64,000 bases of DNA from Hyphomicrobiales bacterium. Lineage in GTDB: Bacteria; Pseudomonadota; Alphaproteobacteria; Rhizobiales; JAJFHB01. Below are positions 26,836 through 35,468 of the stretch, one piece after another. The stretch lies in the NCBI GenBank assembly GCA_021775755.1, contig JAJFHE010000039.1:124001-188000 (forward strand), written 5' to 3'. The first letter of the stretch is position 1. Each line of letters starts with the position of its first letter. The translations under genes were made by a program, and so were the position numbers. The notes beneath the pieces were generated by a model. The model was not told the origin of the DNA. It made no database searches and was given only the letters and a program-made list of their open reading frames with translations.

Positions 26836-29168
26836 ACCAGGTCGATACTTCGCCCAACGCTATTCCCAATGTGAACTTGCGGCAGGTTGGCAAAAACAAA
26901 CCACGTAATGATTCCCCCACCAAGGTTTACGGCAAGGCGATCTATGCCGGAGACCTCATCATGGATGATATGCTTTTCGCCAAGGTTCTTCACAGCGATC
27001 GCGCCTGTGCCGATATCAAAAGCATTGATGTATCTGTGGCCAAGACACTGCCGGGCGTTCACAGCGTTCTGACAGCAGATGACCTGCCGGCAACCAATGC
27101 GGTCATGACCGATATGCCGGGGCAGGTCGGTGGCGGTACGAAAAACACCAAACAGCCTATTCTGGCAAAGGAACGCGTTCGTTTTTACGGCGAGCCGATC
27201 GCCCTTGTAGCAGCAGAATCCTATGAACTTGCACAACGGGCGCTGGATTTGATTGTCGTCGATTATGAGGACACGGAAGGTGTCTATGACGCCTTTGACG
27301 CGCAAAAACCCGATGCGCCCATTGTATACGGCAATGATAATATCGTTGCCGCCTACAAGGTTCGAAAAGGCGACATTGAGAAAGGTTTTCAGGAAGCCGA
27401 TTTTGTTCTCGAGAACACCTACTCATCGCAATATCAGGAGCAGGCCTTCCTGGAGCCGGAGGCAGCCGTTGCCTGGGTTGATGAGCATGACATTTTGAAC
27501 ATCCGCTCGAGCACTCAAGTTGTAGAACATTTCCGAGCTGTGGCGGATGCGCTTGGCATGCCTCACAACAAGGTCCACCTACAGGCACCATATGTCGGTG
27601 GCGGATTTGGTGGCAAAGAAGTCATGACCATCGAGGTGTGGCTGGCATTGCTCGCCATGGATGCCCAGCGTCCGGTCAAGTTGAAACAGACGCGTGAAAA
27701 CTCCTTTATTTCTCATGGTCCGCGCCATCCCTTTACAATCACTCACAAAACCGGCGTTACTAAGGATGGCAAGATAACGGCGGCGAAAATTACCCTGACG
27801 TCCGATGCAGGCGCTTATGCCAAGCTGAGCCCCTATATCCTGCTTTATGCGACGGTTGGTGCAACCGGGCCGTACAGGGTCGATAATCTGTGGATTGACT
27901 CCACCTCTGCGGCGACCAACAACCTGCCGACCTGCGCCTATCGCGGGTTTGGCACAATGCAGGCCACCACAGCCTGTGAGGCCCAGATGGAAGAGCTTTC
28001 CAAGCTGATAGGCTTGGACTCTCTGGAATTTCGCCGCAAGAACTTCATTCAAACGGGTGATCCGAATGCTACCGGCCAGATCATTCGTAGCGCGGTGTGG
28101 TCAGACCAATGCGCGACGAAAGCCCGGGAGGCTCTCGGTGATAAACCGAAGAGCACGGAGCACACTGTCTACGGCCACGGTCTTGCCTGTTATCAACAGA
28201 GCTATGGGCGTATCCGCTGGATGAAAGATACCTCTGAATCGTGGGTTGGACTTGAAATGGACGGCACGCTCATTGTCCGATGTGCTGTTACCGATATCGG
28301 TGCGGGTCAGATGTCCGCACTGGCACAAATTGCCGGGGAGGTGCTTGGTGTCCCGATGGAAGAGATCACCGTTTACTTCGGTGATGGTCACGTCAATCCG
28401 CTGGCCGGGACTTCAACAGCTAGCCGCGCCCTCTACATGACCGGTAAAGCGACCGAACTGGCGGCCAAAAATGTTCGAAATAACCTGTTCGAATGCATGG
28501 CGGAATACTTCGATGTTAGGCCGGAGGAACTGGATCTGGGTGATTCAAAGGTTTTCGTTCAGGACAATCCCGAACGCTGCATGTCCGTCAAGGACATGGC
28601 CAAGCACTGTGCTGCTCAGGGTGTTCATCGTCACAGCCTTGAAATTTACAGAGCTCCGCCGAGCGAGGGCCTTGATCCTGAGACCGGACAGGGAGAAGTG
28701 TTCCCGGATTTCACCTACGGCGCCCATGCTGCCACGGTTGCTGTTGATACGGATACCGGCGAAGTCACCGTCATCAAGAGTGTCGGCGCTCACGACGTGG
28801 GGCAATCGATCAACAGGCAAGCCGTAGAAGGGCAGATCGAAGGCAGTGCTCTCATGGGTCAGGGATTTGCATTGAGCGAAGAACTGATTCTTGAAAAGGG
28901 TGTGCTGAAAAACGGTTCTTTCAGCGAGTATCTGATCCCAACCTCAGAGGATGTGCCGGAGATTGAATCCATAATCCTTGAATCCCGAAGTGGCCTCGGC
29001 CCATTCGGGTCGAAGGGAATTGGCGAACCCGTCTTCTCACCGGTCGCGGCTTCCATCGTCAATGCCGTGGCTGATGCTATAGGAACCCGCATACATCATC
29101 TGCCGCTGACGCCGGAAAAAGTCCTGACCGCTATCAATGAAGAGAAGACGAAGGAAGCCGCTGAGTAA
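26832..29168 (+). CDS. Molybdenum hydroxylase large (molybdopterin) subunit (CoxL/XdhC-type fold)
   Basis: This 778-residue protein holds the molybdenum cofactor. The N-terminal a/b hammerhead includes VYGKAIYAGDLIM, with QEQAFLEPEAAVAW near residue 200 carrying an active-site Glu. YVGGGFGGKE is near 255 and CAYRGFGTMQ near 370, with the Arg that aligns to the substrate-binding Arg of xanthine dehydrogenase. The catalytic Glu lies in GPFGSKGIGEP at about 731. It hydroxylates a carbon next to nitrogen in heterocycles, or oxidises aldehydes. The AYRCSFR loop of true CO dehydrogenase is absent, so it is not a CODH. No XdhC-type maturation gene accompanies it. Confidence 0.93.
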   Translation: MNQVDTSPNAIPNVNLRQVGKNKPRNDSPTKVYGKAIYAGDLIMDDMLFAKVLHSDRACADIKSIDVSVAKTLPGVHSVLTADDLPATNAVMTDMPGQVGGGTKNTKQPILAKERVRFYGEPIALVAAESYELAQRALDLIVVDYEDTEGVYDAFDAQKPDAPIVYGNDNIVAAYKVRKGDIEKGFQEADFVLENTYSSQYQEQAFLEPEAAVAWVDEHDILNIRSSTQVVEHFRAVADALGMPHNKVHLQAPYVGGGFGGKEVMTIEVWLALLAMDAQRPVKLKQTRENSFISHGPRHPFTITHKTGVTKDGKITAAKITLTSDAGAYAKLSPYILLYATVGATGPYRVDNLWIDSTSAATNNLPTCAYRGFGTMQATTACEAQMEELSKLIGLDSLEFRRKNFIQTGDPNATGQIIRSAVWSDQCATKAREALGDKPKSTEHTVYGHGLACYQQSYGRIRWMKDTSESWVGLEMDGTLIVRCAVTDIGAGQMSALAQIAGEVLGVPMEEITVYFGDGHVNPLAGTSTASRALYMTGKATELAAKNVRNNLFECMAEYFDVRPEELDLGDSKVFVQDNPERCMSVKDMAKHCAAQGVHRHSLEIYRAPPSEGLDPETGQGEVFPDFTYGAHAATVAVDTDTGEVTVIKSVGAHDVGQSINRQAVEGQIEGSALMGQGFALSEELILEKGVLKNGSFSEYLIPTSEDVPEIESIILESRSGLGPFGSKGIGEPVFSPVAASIVNAVADAIGTRIHHLPLTPEKVLTAINEEKTKEAAE

Positions 29169-29230
29169 GCGGACATCCGAACCGGGTGTTACGCGAAGAA
29201 TTCGGCATCCCTGATCAGGGCGGCTAAATC
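29169..29230. other. Intergenic start of a 918-bp gene-poor interval
   Basis: The stretch from the coxL stop (29168) to the next gene (30087) holds no convincing gene. In order it contains 60 bp of plain spacer, an IS66 relic (29231-29316), a 201-bp inverted-repeat element (29348-29548), and about 540 bp likely to include the promoter of the ABC transporter. It is a junction between two catabolic blocks patched together by insertion sequences. Confidence 0.6.
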
Positions 29231-29316
29231 GTAAGCGTCCATTTCTGACACGCAGCTCAGTTATCGACGTGTGGGGGCTGCCAATTCCAGGGCAACAGAT
29301 CGTCAATACGGCATTG
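29231..29316 (-). pseudogene. IS66-family remnant (TnpC C-terminus plus terminal repeat)
   Basis: The left edge GTAAGCGTCCATTTCTGAC (29231 on) is the characteristic GTAAGCG end of IS66 elements. On the reverse strand just inside it, codons at 29260-29310 read RIDDLLPWNWQPPHVDN followed by a stop, the well-known C-terminus of IS66 TnpC transposases. Upstream the frame is broken within a few codons. Only this end of the element survives. Confidence 0.75.
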
Positions 29317-29347
29317 TCAGGCACTGTCAGAGCCATTCGATCGGCGA

Positions 29348-29548
29348 TGTCATCTATGGACACCCCTCTGATTGCAAGTGCTTTTTAACGTGATACGCGA
29401 GGTGGGTTTGCAGTCATCTATCCGGCCTCTCATTGCAGCACAATGTTGACTGCGGGCCTTGATGGAATCCGAGGATCAACCAAACCCGAGGCGTTGTCCG
29501 AGCTTTGAGCTAGTTCCTCTGCAATCAGAGGGGTGTCCATAGATGACA
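29348..29548. repeat. 201-bp element with perfect 29-bp terminal inverted repeats
   Basis: The arms 29348-29376 and 29520-29548 are perfect reverse complements over 29 bp, beginning TGTCATCTATGGACACCCC. The 143-bp interior has no gene; at about 29413-29440 it carries a degenerate third copy of the arm (GTCATCTAT...CTCATTGCA). A further copy of the outer 19 bp with one change lies alone at 47706-47724. This is the structure of a non-autonomous insertion element (MITE-like) or two ends of a deleted IS. I do not recognise the parent family. Confidence 0.75.
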
Positions 29549-30086
29549 AAGCCTCTAGCGACCACGCTACCTAACGTGTCCATGCCAGATCAACAAATTC
29601 GACTTGCATTATAGCAATTCCAAGGTTACCACTATTCCAACAAAAACCACAAAACAGAGCTCGCACACTTATTCTGGATATAGCGGTTATGCAGGTTTCA
29701 GACGAATTTTCGGATGTGGTGCGCTTGGTCGAGGCGCATTCTACAAACGAAGTTGAGCTCTCAGAAACCCAAAAACACCACAAAAGTGACAAGCATGTGG
29801 CTCTCCGGTGGACCGGTTGGGCGGTACTCACTCATCCGTTCAACAGCGTCGGCAACCCCGCTTCAGCGATGTCTCCGGGGCTTTGCGGCAATGGTCTGTC
29901 TGTTGGATATCAGAATGTTGGAACACGATACTCCAACGCAATTGGTTTTTCATTTAGCCGGGAATTTGGGGGGGCCAGGTGTGCTGTAACGGGCGCCGAT
30001 CCTCCGTCCCTTCAGATCAGTGAATTTGAGCAAGAAGGATTGGAAAGTCCCACACAAAGTCAAACAGAGAGGAAGAGGAAGAGAAA
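29549..30086. other. 538-bp non-coding leader of the block B operon
   Basis: No open frame here has convincing protein-like sequence. The region is AT-richer than its surroundings and ends with the purine-rich ribosome site GAGAGGAAGAGGAAGAG just before ATG 30087. The operon promoter is probably inside it, but I could not single out a sure -35/-10 pair. Confidence 0.4.
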
Positions 30087-31646
30087 ATGAACAGGCGCAA
30101 ATTTTTGGGATCATCTGCGATGGCAGCGGCGGTTGCGGGCATGCCCATGATCAATGGCGGCTTCTTTGCCAGTCCAGCGTTTGCCGGATCCGACAGACCG
30201 ATAACGTTTCTGTCGGCAGAAAATCTGACGGGCAACTGGAATCCAACGGCGCATACCGCGCTTTCACAGATCATATTTGAAGGCTTCGTGTTCGGCTATC
30301 TGACGCGTGCGCCGATGTCACCCGACAATCCAGACGAGATTGTGTTCGAACTGGCAACGGCAATGACATTGATCGACGAGCACACACTGGAGTTCAAGCT
30401 GCGTAAGGGCGTGAAGTTCCACAATGGCGAGCCGTTCACGGCCAATGACGTCAAGGCAACATTTGAATATGCGTCTCAACCCGAGCACCCGGCTCAGTGG
30501 TATCCAGGCCAGGCGAGAGTCGACGTAATCGACGATCACACCGCACATGTGAAGACCAAGGAGTTCGGTTATCCAGCAAGCCTGTTCTGGTTCCTCTCGG
30601 CATTCCTTCCCATCATGTCAGCGAAGGATATCGCTGATGGCACGGCGCTGACAGAAAGACCCAACGGAACCGGCGCATTCAAGTTCGTTAAACAGGACGG
30701 CAACACTACTGTCCTTGAAGCGAACATGGATTTCTTTGCCGGCCCACCGAAAGTGCCGGGCGTCAACTTCTCGTTCTCGGGCGATGCCACAACGCGCATG
30801 TTGTCGCTCCTCTCCGGTGAGGCCGACATCATTGAGCGCCTTGAGGCCGAGCAGGTAGATACCATCAATTCCAAGACGGGATTCCGGCTCAATCAAGCAG
30901 TTTCGGTCGAGAACAAATACCTTTGGTTCCGCTGCTCCAAGCCGCCCTTCAATGACTGGCGTTTGCGCCGTGCGGTCAGCCACGCGATCGACAGAGATGT
31001 TATTCTGGAAGTGCTCGGCGCCTCCGGCACGCCGTCAAATGCATGGATTTCGCCAGTGAAATTCGGATATGTCGACACTCCGAACTATCCGCAATATGAC
31101 CCGGAGCTATGTCAGAAGTTTTTGGCAGACGCCGGTTTTCCGCGCGCGGAAGGTTTGCCAAAACTGGAATACCTTACCTCTGTCGGGTTCTATCCCAAGA
31201 CCAAGGAGTATGGCGAAGTCATCACTGCGATGCTGCAGGAGCAAGGCTTTGATGTGGAGTTCAGCGCCATGGAAGTCGCGGCATGGGGGGATCGCCTCTA
31301 TGATAGACCGGGTGGTGGCCCGGGTCATATGATTGACTGCGGATGGGCAACAGGTTCCCCGGAACCGGACCTCGTATTGCGCACACACTTCCATTCGTCA
31401 TCGAAACGCATCTGTGGCATTGAAGATGCTGAATTGGATGCGGTTCTCGACAAGGAGCGCAATGCCACCGATCCGGCGGAACGCAAACGCGTGATCCAGG
31501 AAGAGGTCATGCCGATGCTGGCGGAGAAGACGCCGTCGCTCAGCTTGTTCACATCGGTGTTCATCCATGCCATGCGGGAAGATTTGGAAGGCATGTTCAT
31601 ATACCCCAACGGTATGTTGGACGCGACCCAGGCGACCAACGCCTAA
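30087..31646 (+). CDS. Dpp/Opp-type ABC transporter substrate-binding protein (Tat signal)
   Basis: This 519-residue protein is a cluster C (family 5) extracellular solute-binding protein. The N-terminus MNRRKFLGSSAMAAAVAG is a twin-arginine signal (NRRKFLG), with cleavage near SPAFA-GS at about residue 33, so it is exported folded. Family hallmarks are FELATAMTLIDEHTLEFKLR, KGVKFHNGEPFTANDVKATFEY and WRLRRAVSHAIDRD. Such proteins bind peptides, opines, nickel chelates, glycosides or other small solutes. It heads the operon with two permeases and a fused ATPase. The Tat signal is unusual against the Sec signals of most homologues, though known in the family. Confidence 0.93.
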   Translation: MNRRKFLGSSAMAAAVAGMPMINGGFFASPAFAGSDRPITFLSAENLTGNWNPTAHTALSQIIFEGFVFGYLTRAPMSPDNPDEIVFELATAMTLIDEHTLEFKLRKGVKFHNGEPFTANDVKATFEYASQPEHPAQWYPGQARVDVIDDHTAHVKTKEFGYPASLFWFLSAFLPIMSAKDIADGTALTERPNGTGAFKFVKQDGNTTVLEANMDFFAGPPKVPGVNFSFSGDATTRMLSLLSGEADIIERLEAEQVDTINSKTGFRLNQAVSVENKYLWFRCSKPPFNDWRLRRAVSHAIDRDVILEVLGASGTPSNAWISPVKFGYVDTPNYPQYDPELCQKFLADAGFPRAEGLPKLEYLTSVGFYPKTKEYGEVITAMLQEQGFDVEFSAMEVAAWGDRLYDRPGGGPGHMIDCGWATGSPEPDLVLRTHFHSSSKRICGIEDAELDAVLDKERNATDPAERKRVIQEEVMPMLAEKTPSLSLFTSVFIHAMREDLEGMFIYPNGMLDATQATNA

Positions 31647-31660
31647 TTATGGAGCTTTCG

Positions 31661-31691
31661 GAGGCCGAGCCAGCGCTGAGGGCTCGGCCTC
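31661..31691 (+). promoter_or_regulatory. Intercistronic hairpin between binding protein and permease
   Basis: A perfect 11-bp stem, GAGGCCGAGCC (31661-31671) with GGCTCGGCCTC (31681-31691), closes a 9-nt loop, just after the binding-protein stop. No T-run follows. Such hairpins after a binding-protein gene usually protect its mRNA 3' end or partly reduce read-through, giving more binding protein than permease. Confidence 0.7.
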
Positions 31692-31715
31692 TGCACCTGC
31701 AAGGAAAGCAATCAC

Positions 31716-32696
31716 TTGTACCTGCTGATCTTCCTTTCCAGAAGGCTGCTTCAAGGAGCTGCTGTTCTCCTGATCGTCACCTTCGCGATCTTCACGCTGC
31801 TTCGGGTAGTGCCGGGCGATCCCGCGCGGCTGATCGTCGGTGGTATGGCTCCGGACGAGGTGGTGGAACAGAAAGCCGAAGAACTTGGATTGAACGATCC
31901 GATCCCGGTCCAGTTCATTAAGTACCTCGGCGAGATCGCCCAGGGTGATCTCGGCAACTCGTTTGTGCGTGCCAGGAGCGGCAGCATGGGCGGGGCGGTG
32001 GCATTTGACGACCCGAGCCGCGGCGACCGGGCCGAGGTTCTCGATCTGATTATTGAGAGGGTTCCTCTGACACTTCAACTGGCAGGTCTTGCCGTACTCT
32101 TTTCTTTGATAATTTCATTCCCTTTGGGAGTGGCGGCAGGGCTGAATCCTGGAGCCTGGCAGGATAAACTGGCGTTTTTTGCAGGGTCGATCTTCGTGTC
32201 CGTCCCTAACTTTTGGCTAGGCATTGTCCTTGCTCTTTTGTTTTCCGTGCATCTCGGCATCCTGCCGTCGATTGGCTACAAGGGTTTTGAATACACGATC
32301 CTTCCGGCGTTCGTCCTTGCCATCGAAATGTCACCGTTCATCATTCGTACCCTGTCAGTCTCAATAGCCCAGATCATGCAGGAAGAGTTCATATCCGTCG
32401 CGCCACTGCGCGGTTTGATGCGCTCGCGTATCGTCGGCGCGCATGCCATCCGAAACGCCTCGATTCCCTTGCTGAACCTGTTCGGTATTCAACTCGGATC
32501 GTTGCTTGGTGGCGTGCTGGTGATCGAGTTCATCTTCGACTATCCCGGGCTCGGGCGCCTGACCATCAATGCGGTGCTGCAACGGGACTTCCCACTCATC
32601 CAAGGCATCGCAATATTCATCAGCGCCATGTTCGTTTTCATCAACATCGCTGTCGATCTCGCGGCGAGTTTTATTGATCCCCGGCTGGAGTATTGA
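31716..32696 (+). CDS. Dpp/Opp-type ABC transporter permease 1 (DppB-like)
   Basis: A TTG start at 31716 (LYLLIFLSRRLLQGAAVLL) with AAGGAAAG upstream gives 326 residues. The sequence FTLLRVVPGDPARLIVGG is the DppB N-terminal hallmark. The BPD_transp_1 domain carries about six membrane helices, and the EAA-type loop is SVAPLRGLMRSRIVGAHAIRNASIPLLN. It forms the membrane channel with the next gene, whose ATG begins one base after this stop. Confidence 0.92.
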   Translation: MYLLIFLSRRLLQGAAVLLIVTFAIFTLLRVVPGDPARLIVGGMAPDEVVEQKAEELGLNDPIPVQFIKYLGEIAQGDLGNSFVRARSGSMGGAVAFDDPSRGDRAEVLDLIIERVPLTLQLAGLAVLFSLIISFPLGVAAGLNPGAWQDKLAFFAGSIFVSVPNFWLGIVLALLFSVHLGILPSIGYKGFEYTILPAFVLAIEMSPFIIRTLSVSIAQIMQEEFISVAPLRGLMRSRIVGAHAIRNASIPLLNLFGIQLGSLLGGVLVIEFIFDYPGLGRLTINAVLQRDFPLIQGIAIFISAMFVFINIAVDLAASFIDPRLEY

Positions 32697-32697
32697 G

Positions 32698-33621
32698 ATG
32701 TCGGACACGGCCACCAAAAACCAGGCACCGGGGCAGGCGGCCTCCGCCGCATCGATGCTGACGCCGACACAACGCATGCTCCGGGAGGCATGGTCGAAGC
32801 CATCGTTCAAGTTTGGCTTCTTCACATTCACGGTGCTGCTCCTCGGTGCGCTGCTCTACCCGGAAATCAGCTCCATCGATCCGACCAAGATGAACATCAA
32901 GGCGCGTCACACGCCGCCTCTGCTCATTGGCGATTGGTCGTGGGCGCACCCCCTGGGAACCGATCATCTTGGGCGCGACCTTCTGGTCCGCTGCCTCGTC
33001 GGGCTTCGCTACTCGGTACTGATTGGCTGCGCTACGGTGGTCATGATGTTCATCGTCGGTTGCGGTTTGGGCCTTCTTTCCGGCTTCAAGGGCAAGTACA
33101 CCGACACAATCATCATGCGCATCACGGACGCGCAACTTTCGATTCCCATGATCATCCTGGCAATCGCCATTCTGGGTGTATCGCGTCCGACTGTGCCCGC
33201 CATCATCCTCGTCCTGGGACTGTCCGGCTGGCCGCTCTATGCGCGCGTTGCCCGCAGCGTAACGCTGTCGGAAAAGAGCAAGGAGTACATCAAGGGCCAA
33301 CGCGTTTTGGGGGCTTCGGATTGGCGGATCATTTTTTTGTTTGTCGCACCAGCGGTCTTGCCGCCTATCGCCTTTGTGGCGGTTCTGGACGTCGCCCGTA
33401 TGATGATTTTCGAATCCATACTCGGGTTTCTGGGACTCGGGGTTCAACCACCGACACCGACGTTCGGCAATATCATCGCGGACGGGCGAAAGTACCTCCT
33501 CAATGCATGGTGGATTGCCACCATGCCCGGACTGTTCCTCTTGTTCACGCTGACCAGCCTCAACTTGATGGGGTCAGCACTGGAAGGTGCGCGAAACAAT
33601 GTGCTCAGGGGAACTGTGTGA
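32698..33621 (+). CDS. Dpp/Opp-type ABC transporter permease 2 (DppC-like)
   Basis: ATG 32698 (MSDTATKNQAPGQAASAASM) gives 307 residues; the frame upstream to 32569 overlaps permease 1 and was dropped. The protein has the DppC pattern: one N-terminal helix, HPLGTDHLGRDLLVRCLVG near residue 85, five more helices, and the loop YIKGQRVLGASDWRIIF. It pairs with permease 1. Its stop shares one base with the start of the ATPase gene, which implies tight coupling. Confidence 0.93.
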   Translation: MSDTATKNQAPGQAASAASMLTPTQRMLREAWSKPSFKFGFFTFTVLLLGALLYPEISSIDPTKMNIKARHTPPLLIGDWSWAHPLGTDHLGRDLLVRCLVGLRYSVLIGCATVVMMFIVGCGLGLLSGFKGKYTDTIIMRITDAQLSIPMIILAIAILGVSRPTVPAIILVLGLSGWPLYARVARSVTLSEKSKEYIKGQRVLGASDWRIIFLFVAPAVLPPIAFVAVLDVARMMIFESILGFLGLGVQPPTPTFGNIIADGRKYLLNAWWIATMPGLFLLFTLTSLNLMGSALEGARNNVLRGTV

Positions 33622-35459
33622 TGTCCGGCGACAAGGCAATTCTCCAGGTTCAGGGGCTATCAGTCGGATTGCGGAACGATCCGTCGGCAAGAATTCTGGA
33701 CAATGTCAGTTTCGAGCTCGGGGCCGGCAAGGTTCTTGGTGTCATCGGTGAAGCGGGGTCGGGCAAAACTGTTCTGGCCAGAGCGATTGTGCGCGGGCTT
33801 ACCGAACCCCTGACATATGAAGCCGGACAGGTGTTCTATGGAGGCGATGACATATCGTCTCTTTCGCCGAAAAGGCTCGCCGACATTCGCGGCAACAAGA
33901 TTGGCTATATTGGATCGAACCCGGCCGGAGCGTTGGACCCGACACTCCCGGTGGGCGAACAGATCGTGGAAAAGCTTCTGTCGGTCAGTTCCGGTCTGTC
34001 ACGCAGTGCTGCCAAAAAACGCGTGCTGGAAGTGCTCTTTGCAGTCAGAATCCCATCAGCCGAAGTCAGGTTTCACGAATACCCCTTCCAATTCAGTGGC
34101 GGAATGATGCAACGCGTCATGATCGTCGATGCGCTGGTGACAAACCCTTCGGTCCTGATCGCTGACAACATCACGCAGGCTTTGGACGTGACGGTCGCAG
34201 CGCAAATCATCCGGCTCATCCAGGAGCTGCGGGACAAGTTCTCCACGGCCATTTTGTTTATCTCCTCATCGCTGCCGGTTGTCGAAACCATTGCCGATGA
34301 GGTGTTGGTTCTGCAGCAGGGCAAGATCATTGAGCAGGCAACCCCGTCGATACTGATCAACGCGCCGCAACATGACTACACAATGTCATTGTTGGCGAGG
34401 TTGCCGCGCATTTGGGGTGCCGACATTTCCGGTCCGGAAGCGAGCGATGCCCCGACGCTGATGGCCATCGAGGATGTTCACCGAACCTATATGGTCCGCA
34501 AGAAAGGCACATTCCGCGGCATGAATGCGGTGCAGGCGGTTCGCGGGGTCACGCTGGACATTCGCGAAGGCGAGAACATCGGTATTGTCGGGGAGTCCGG
34601 TTGTGGCAAATCCACACTCACACGGCTGTTGGCCTGGCTTGAAACGCCGGAACAGGGGACGATTCGTTTCGCCGGTGAGGATCTTTCACGATTAAGCCGG
34701 CAGGAACTGACTAAGCTGCGGCAGTCTTTCCAGTTGCTTCTCCAGGATCCCTACAGCTCCCTGCCGTCGCGCATGGCGGTGGGACGGATCATCGCCGAAC
34801 CGCTTTTGATCCACGGCAGCTTCAAGAAGCGGGAAATTCGTGATCGCGTCCTGCAGGCCATGGATGAAGTCGGGCTGGACCGGGCGCTTGAAAACCAACT
34901 GACCGTTGGATTGAGTGCCGGCCAGCGTCAGCGCATCAACATCGCACGCGCGCTGGTGCTCGAACCCCGGCTGCTCATACTGGACGAGACGTTGTCTGCG
35001 CTCGATCAGGTGGAGCAATCAAAGCTGTTCGAACTGTTCGACAAACTTCAGCAAAAGCATGGTTTCACCTACATCTTCATCTCTCACGACATGGCACTGG
35101 TGCGAAAGGTTTGCCATCGGGTGGCCGTCATGTATCTGGGCCGGATTGTCGAGCTTGCCGACAATAATGCCCTCTTTGAAGATCCGGTTCACCCGTATTC
35201 AAAAGCACTTTTGAGTGCGGTTCCGACGTTGGATGATCACCCGTTCAAGGCGCAGGAGTACCTGCTGGAAGGGGAGCCGCCGAGCCCGGTGGATATACCA
35301 ACTGGCTGCTCCTTTCGGTCCCGCTGTCCGGTCGCGCTGGCAAAGTGCGAAACCAATGATCCCGATGCCCGAGTTCTGGTCGGGGGCGGACAAGTCTCCT
35401 GTCATCTGGTTGATGAAAACCAGCCTGCCCCAAACTATCAAATTGCAGCTGCAGTCTAG
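33621..35459 (+). CDS. Fused two-domain ABC ATPase (DppD-DppF fusion) with a degenerate first site
   Basis: ATG 33621 gives 612 residues holding two full ATPase domains that are usually separate proteins. Domain 1 (1-265): Walker A GEAGSGKT (43-50) and signature SGGMMQ (159-164) are fine, but the Q-loop Gln is Ser (about 99), the catalytic Glu after Walker B is Asn183 (LIADNITQALD), and the H-switch His is Ser (about 216, LFISSSLPV). Domain 2 (280-612): Walker A GESGCGKS, Gln375, signature LSAGQRQ, Walker B LLILDETLSALD, and His489 in ISHDMALV are intact. The C-terminal oligopeptide domain with cysteine-containing CSFRSRCP is present. One of the two composite ATP sites is therefore expected to be weak or dead. 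Confidence 0.93.
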   Translation: MSGDKAILQVQGLSVGLRNDPSARILDNVSFELGAGKVLGVIGEAGSGKTVLARAIVRGLTEPLTYEAGQVFYGGDDISSLSPKRLADIRGNKIGYIGSNPAGALDPTLPVGEQIVEKLLSVSSGLSRSAAKKRVLEVLFAVRIPSAEVRFHEYPFQFSGGMMQRVMIVDALVTNPSVLIADNITQALDVTVAAQIIRLIQELRDKFSTAILFISSSLPVVETIADEVLVLQQGKIIEQATPSILINAPQHDYTMSLLARLPRIWGADISGPEASDAPTLMAIEDVHRTYMVRKKGTFRGMNAVQAVRGVTLDIREGENIGIVGESGCGKSTLTRLLAWLETPEQGTIRFAGEDLSRLSRQELTKLRQSFQLLLQDPYSSLPSRMAVGRIIAEPLLIHGSFKKREIRDRVLQAMDEVGLDRALENQLTVGLSAGQRQRINIARALVLEPRLLILDETLSALDQVEQSKLFELFDKLQQKHGFTYIFISHDMALVRKVCHRVAVMYLGRIVELADNNALFEDPVHPYSKALLSAVPTLDDHPFKAQEYLLEGEPPSPVDIPTGCSFRSRCPVALAKCETNDPDARVLVGGGQVSCHLVDENQPAPNYQIAAAV

Positions 35460-35468
35460 GAATTTGCA

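Noticed and set aside
26832-29168. Calling the block A hydroxylase an aerobic CO dehydrogenase
   Set aside because: The subunit order fits, but the active-site loop reads CAYRGFGTMQ, not the AYRCSFR of true CO dehydrogenase.
29689-30090. A 133-codon frame upstream of the Tat-type binding protein
   Set aside because: No family resemblance, unlikely composition, and it overlaps the ribosome site and start of the following gene.
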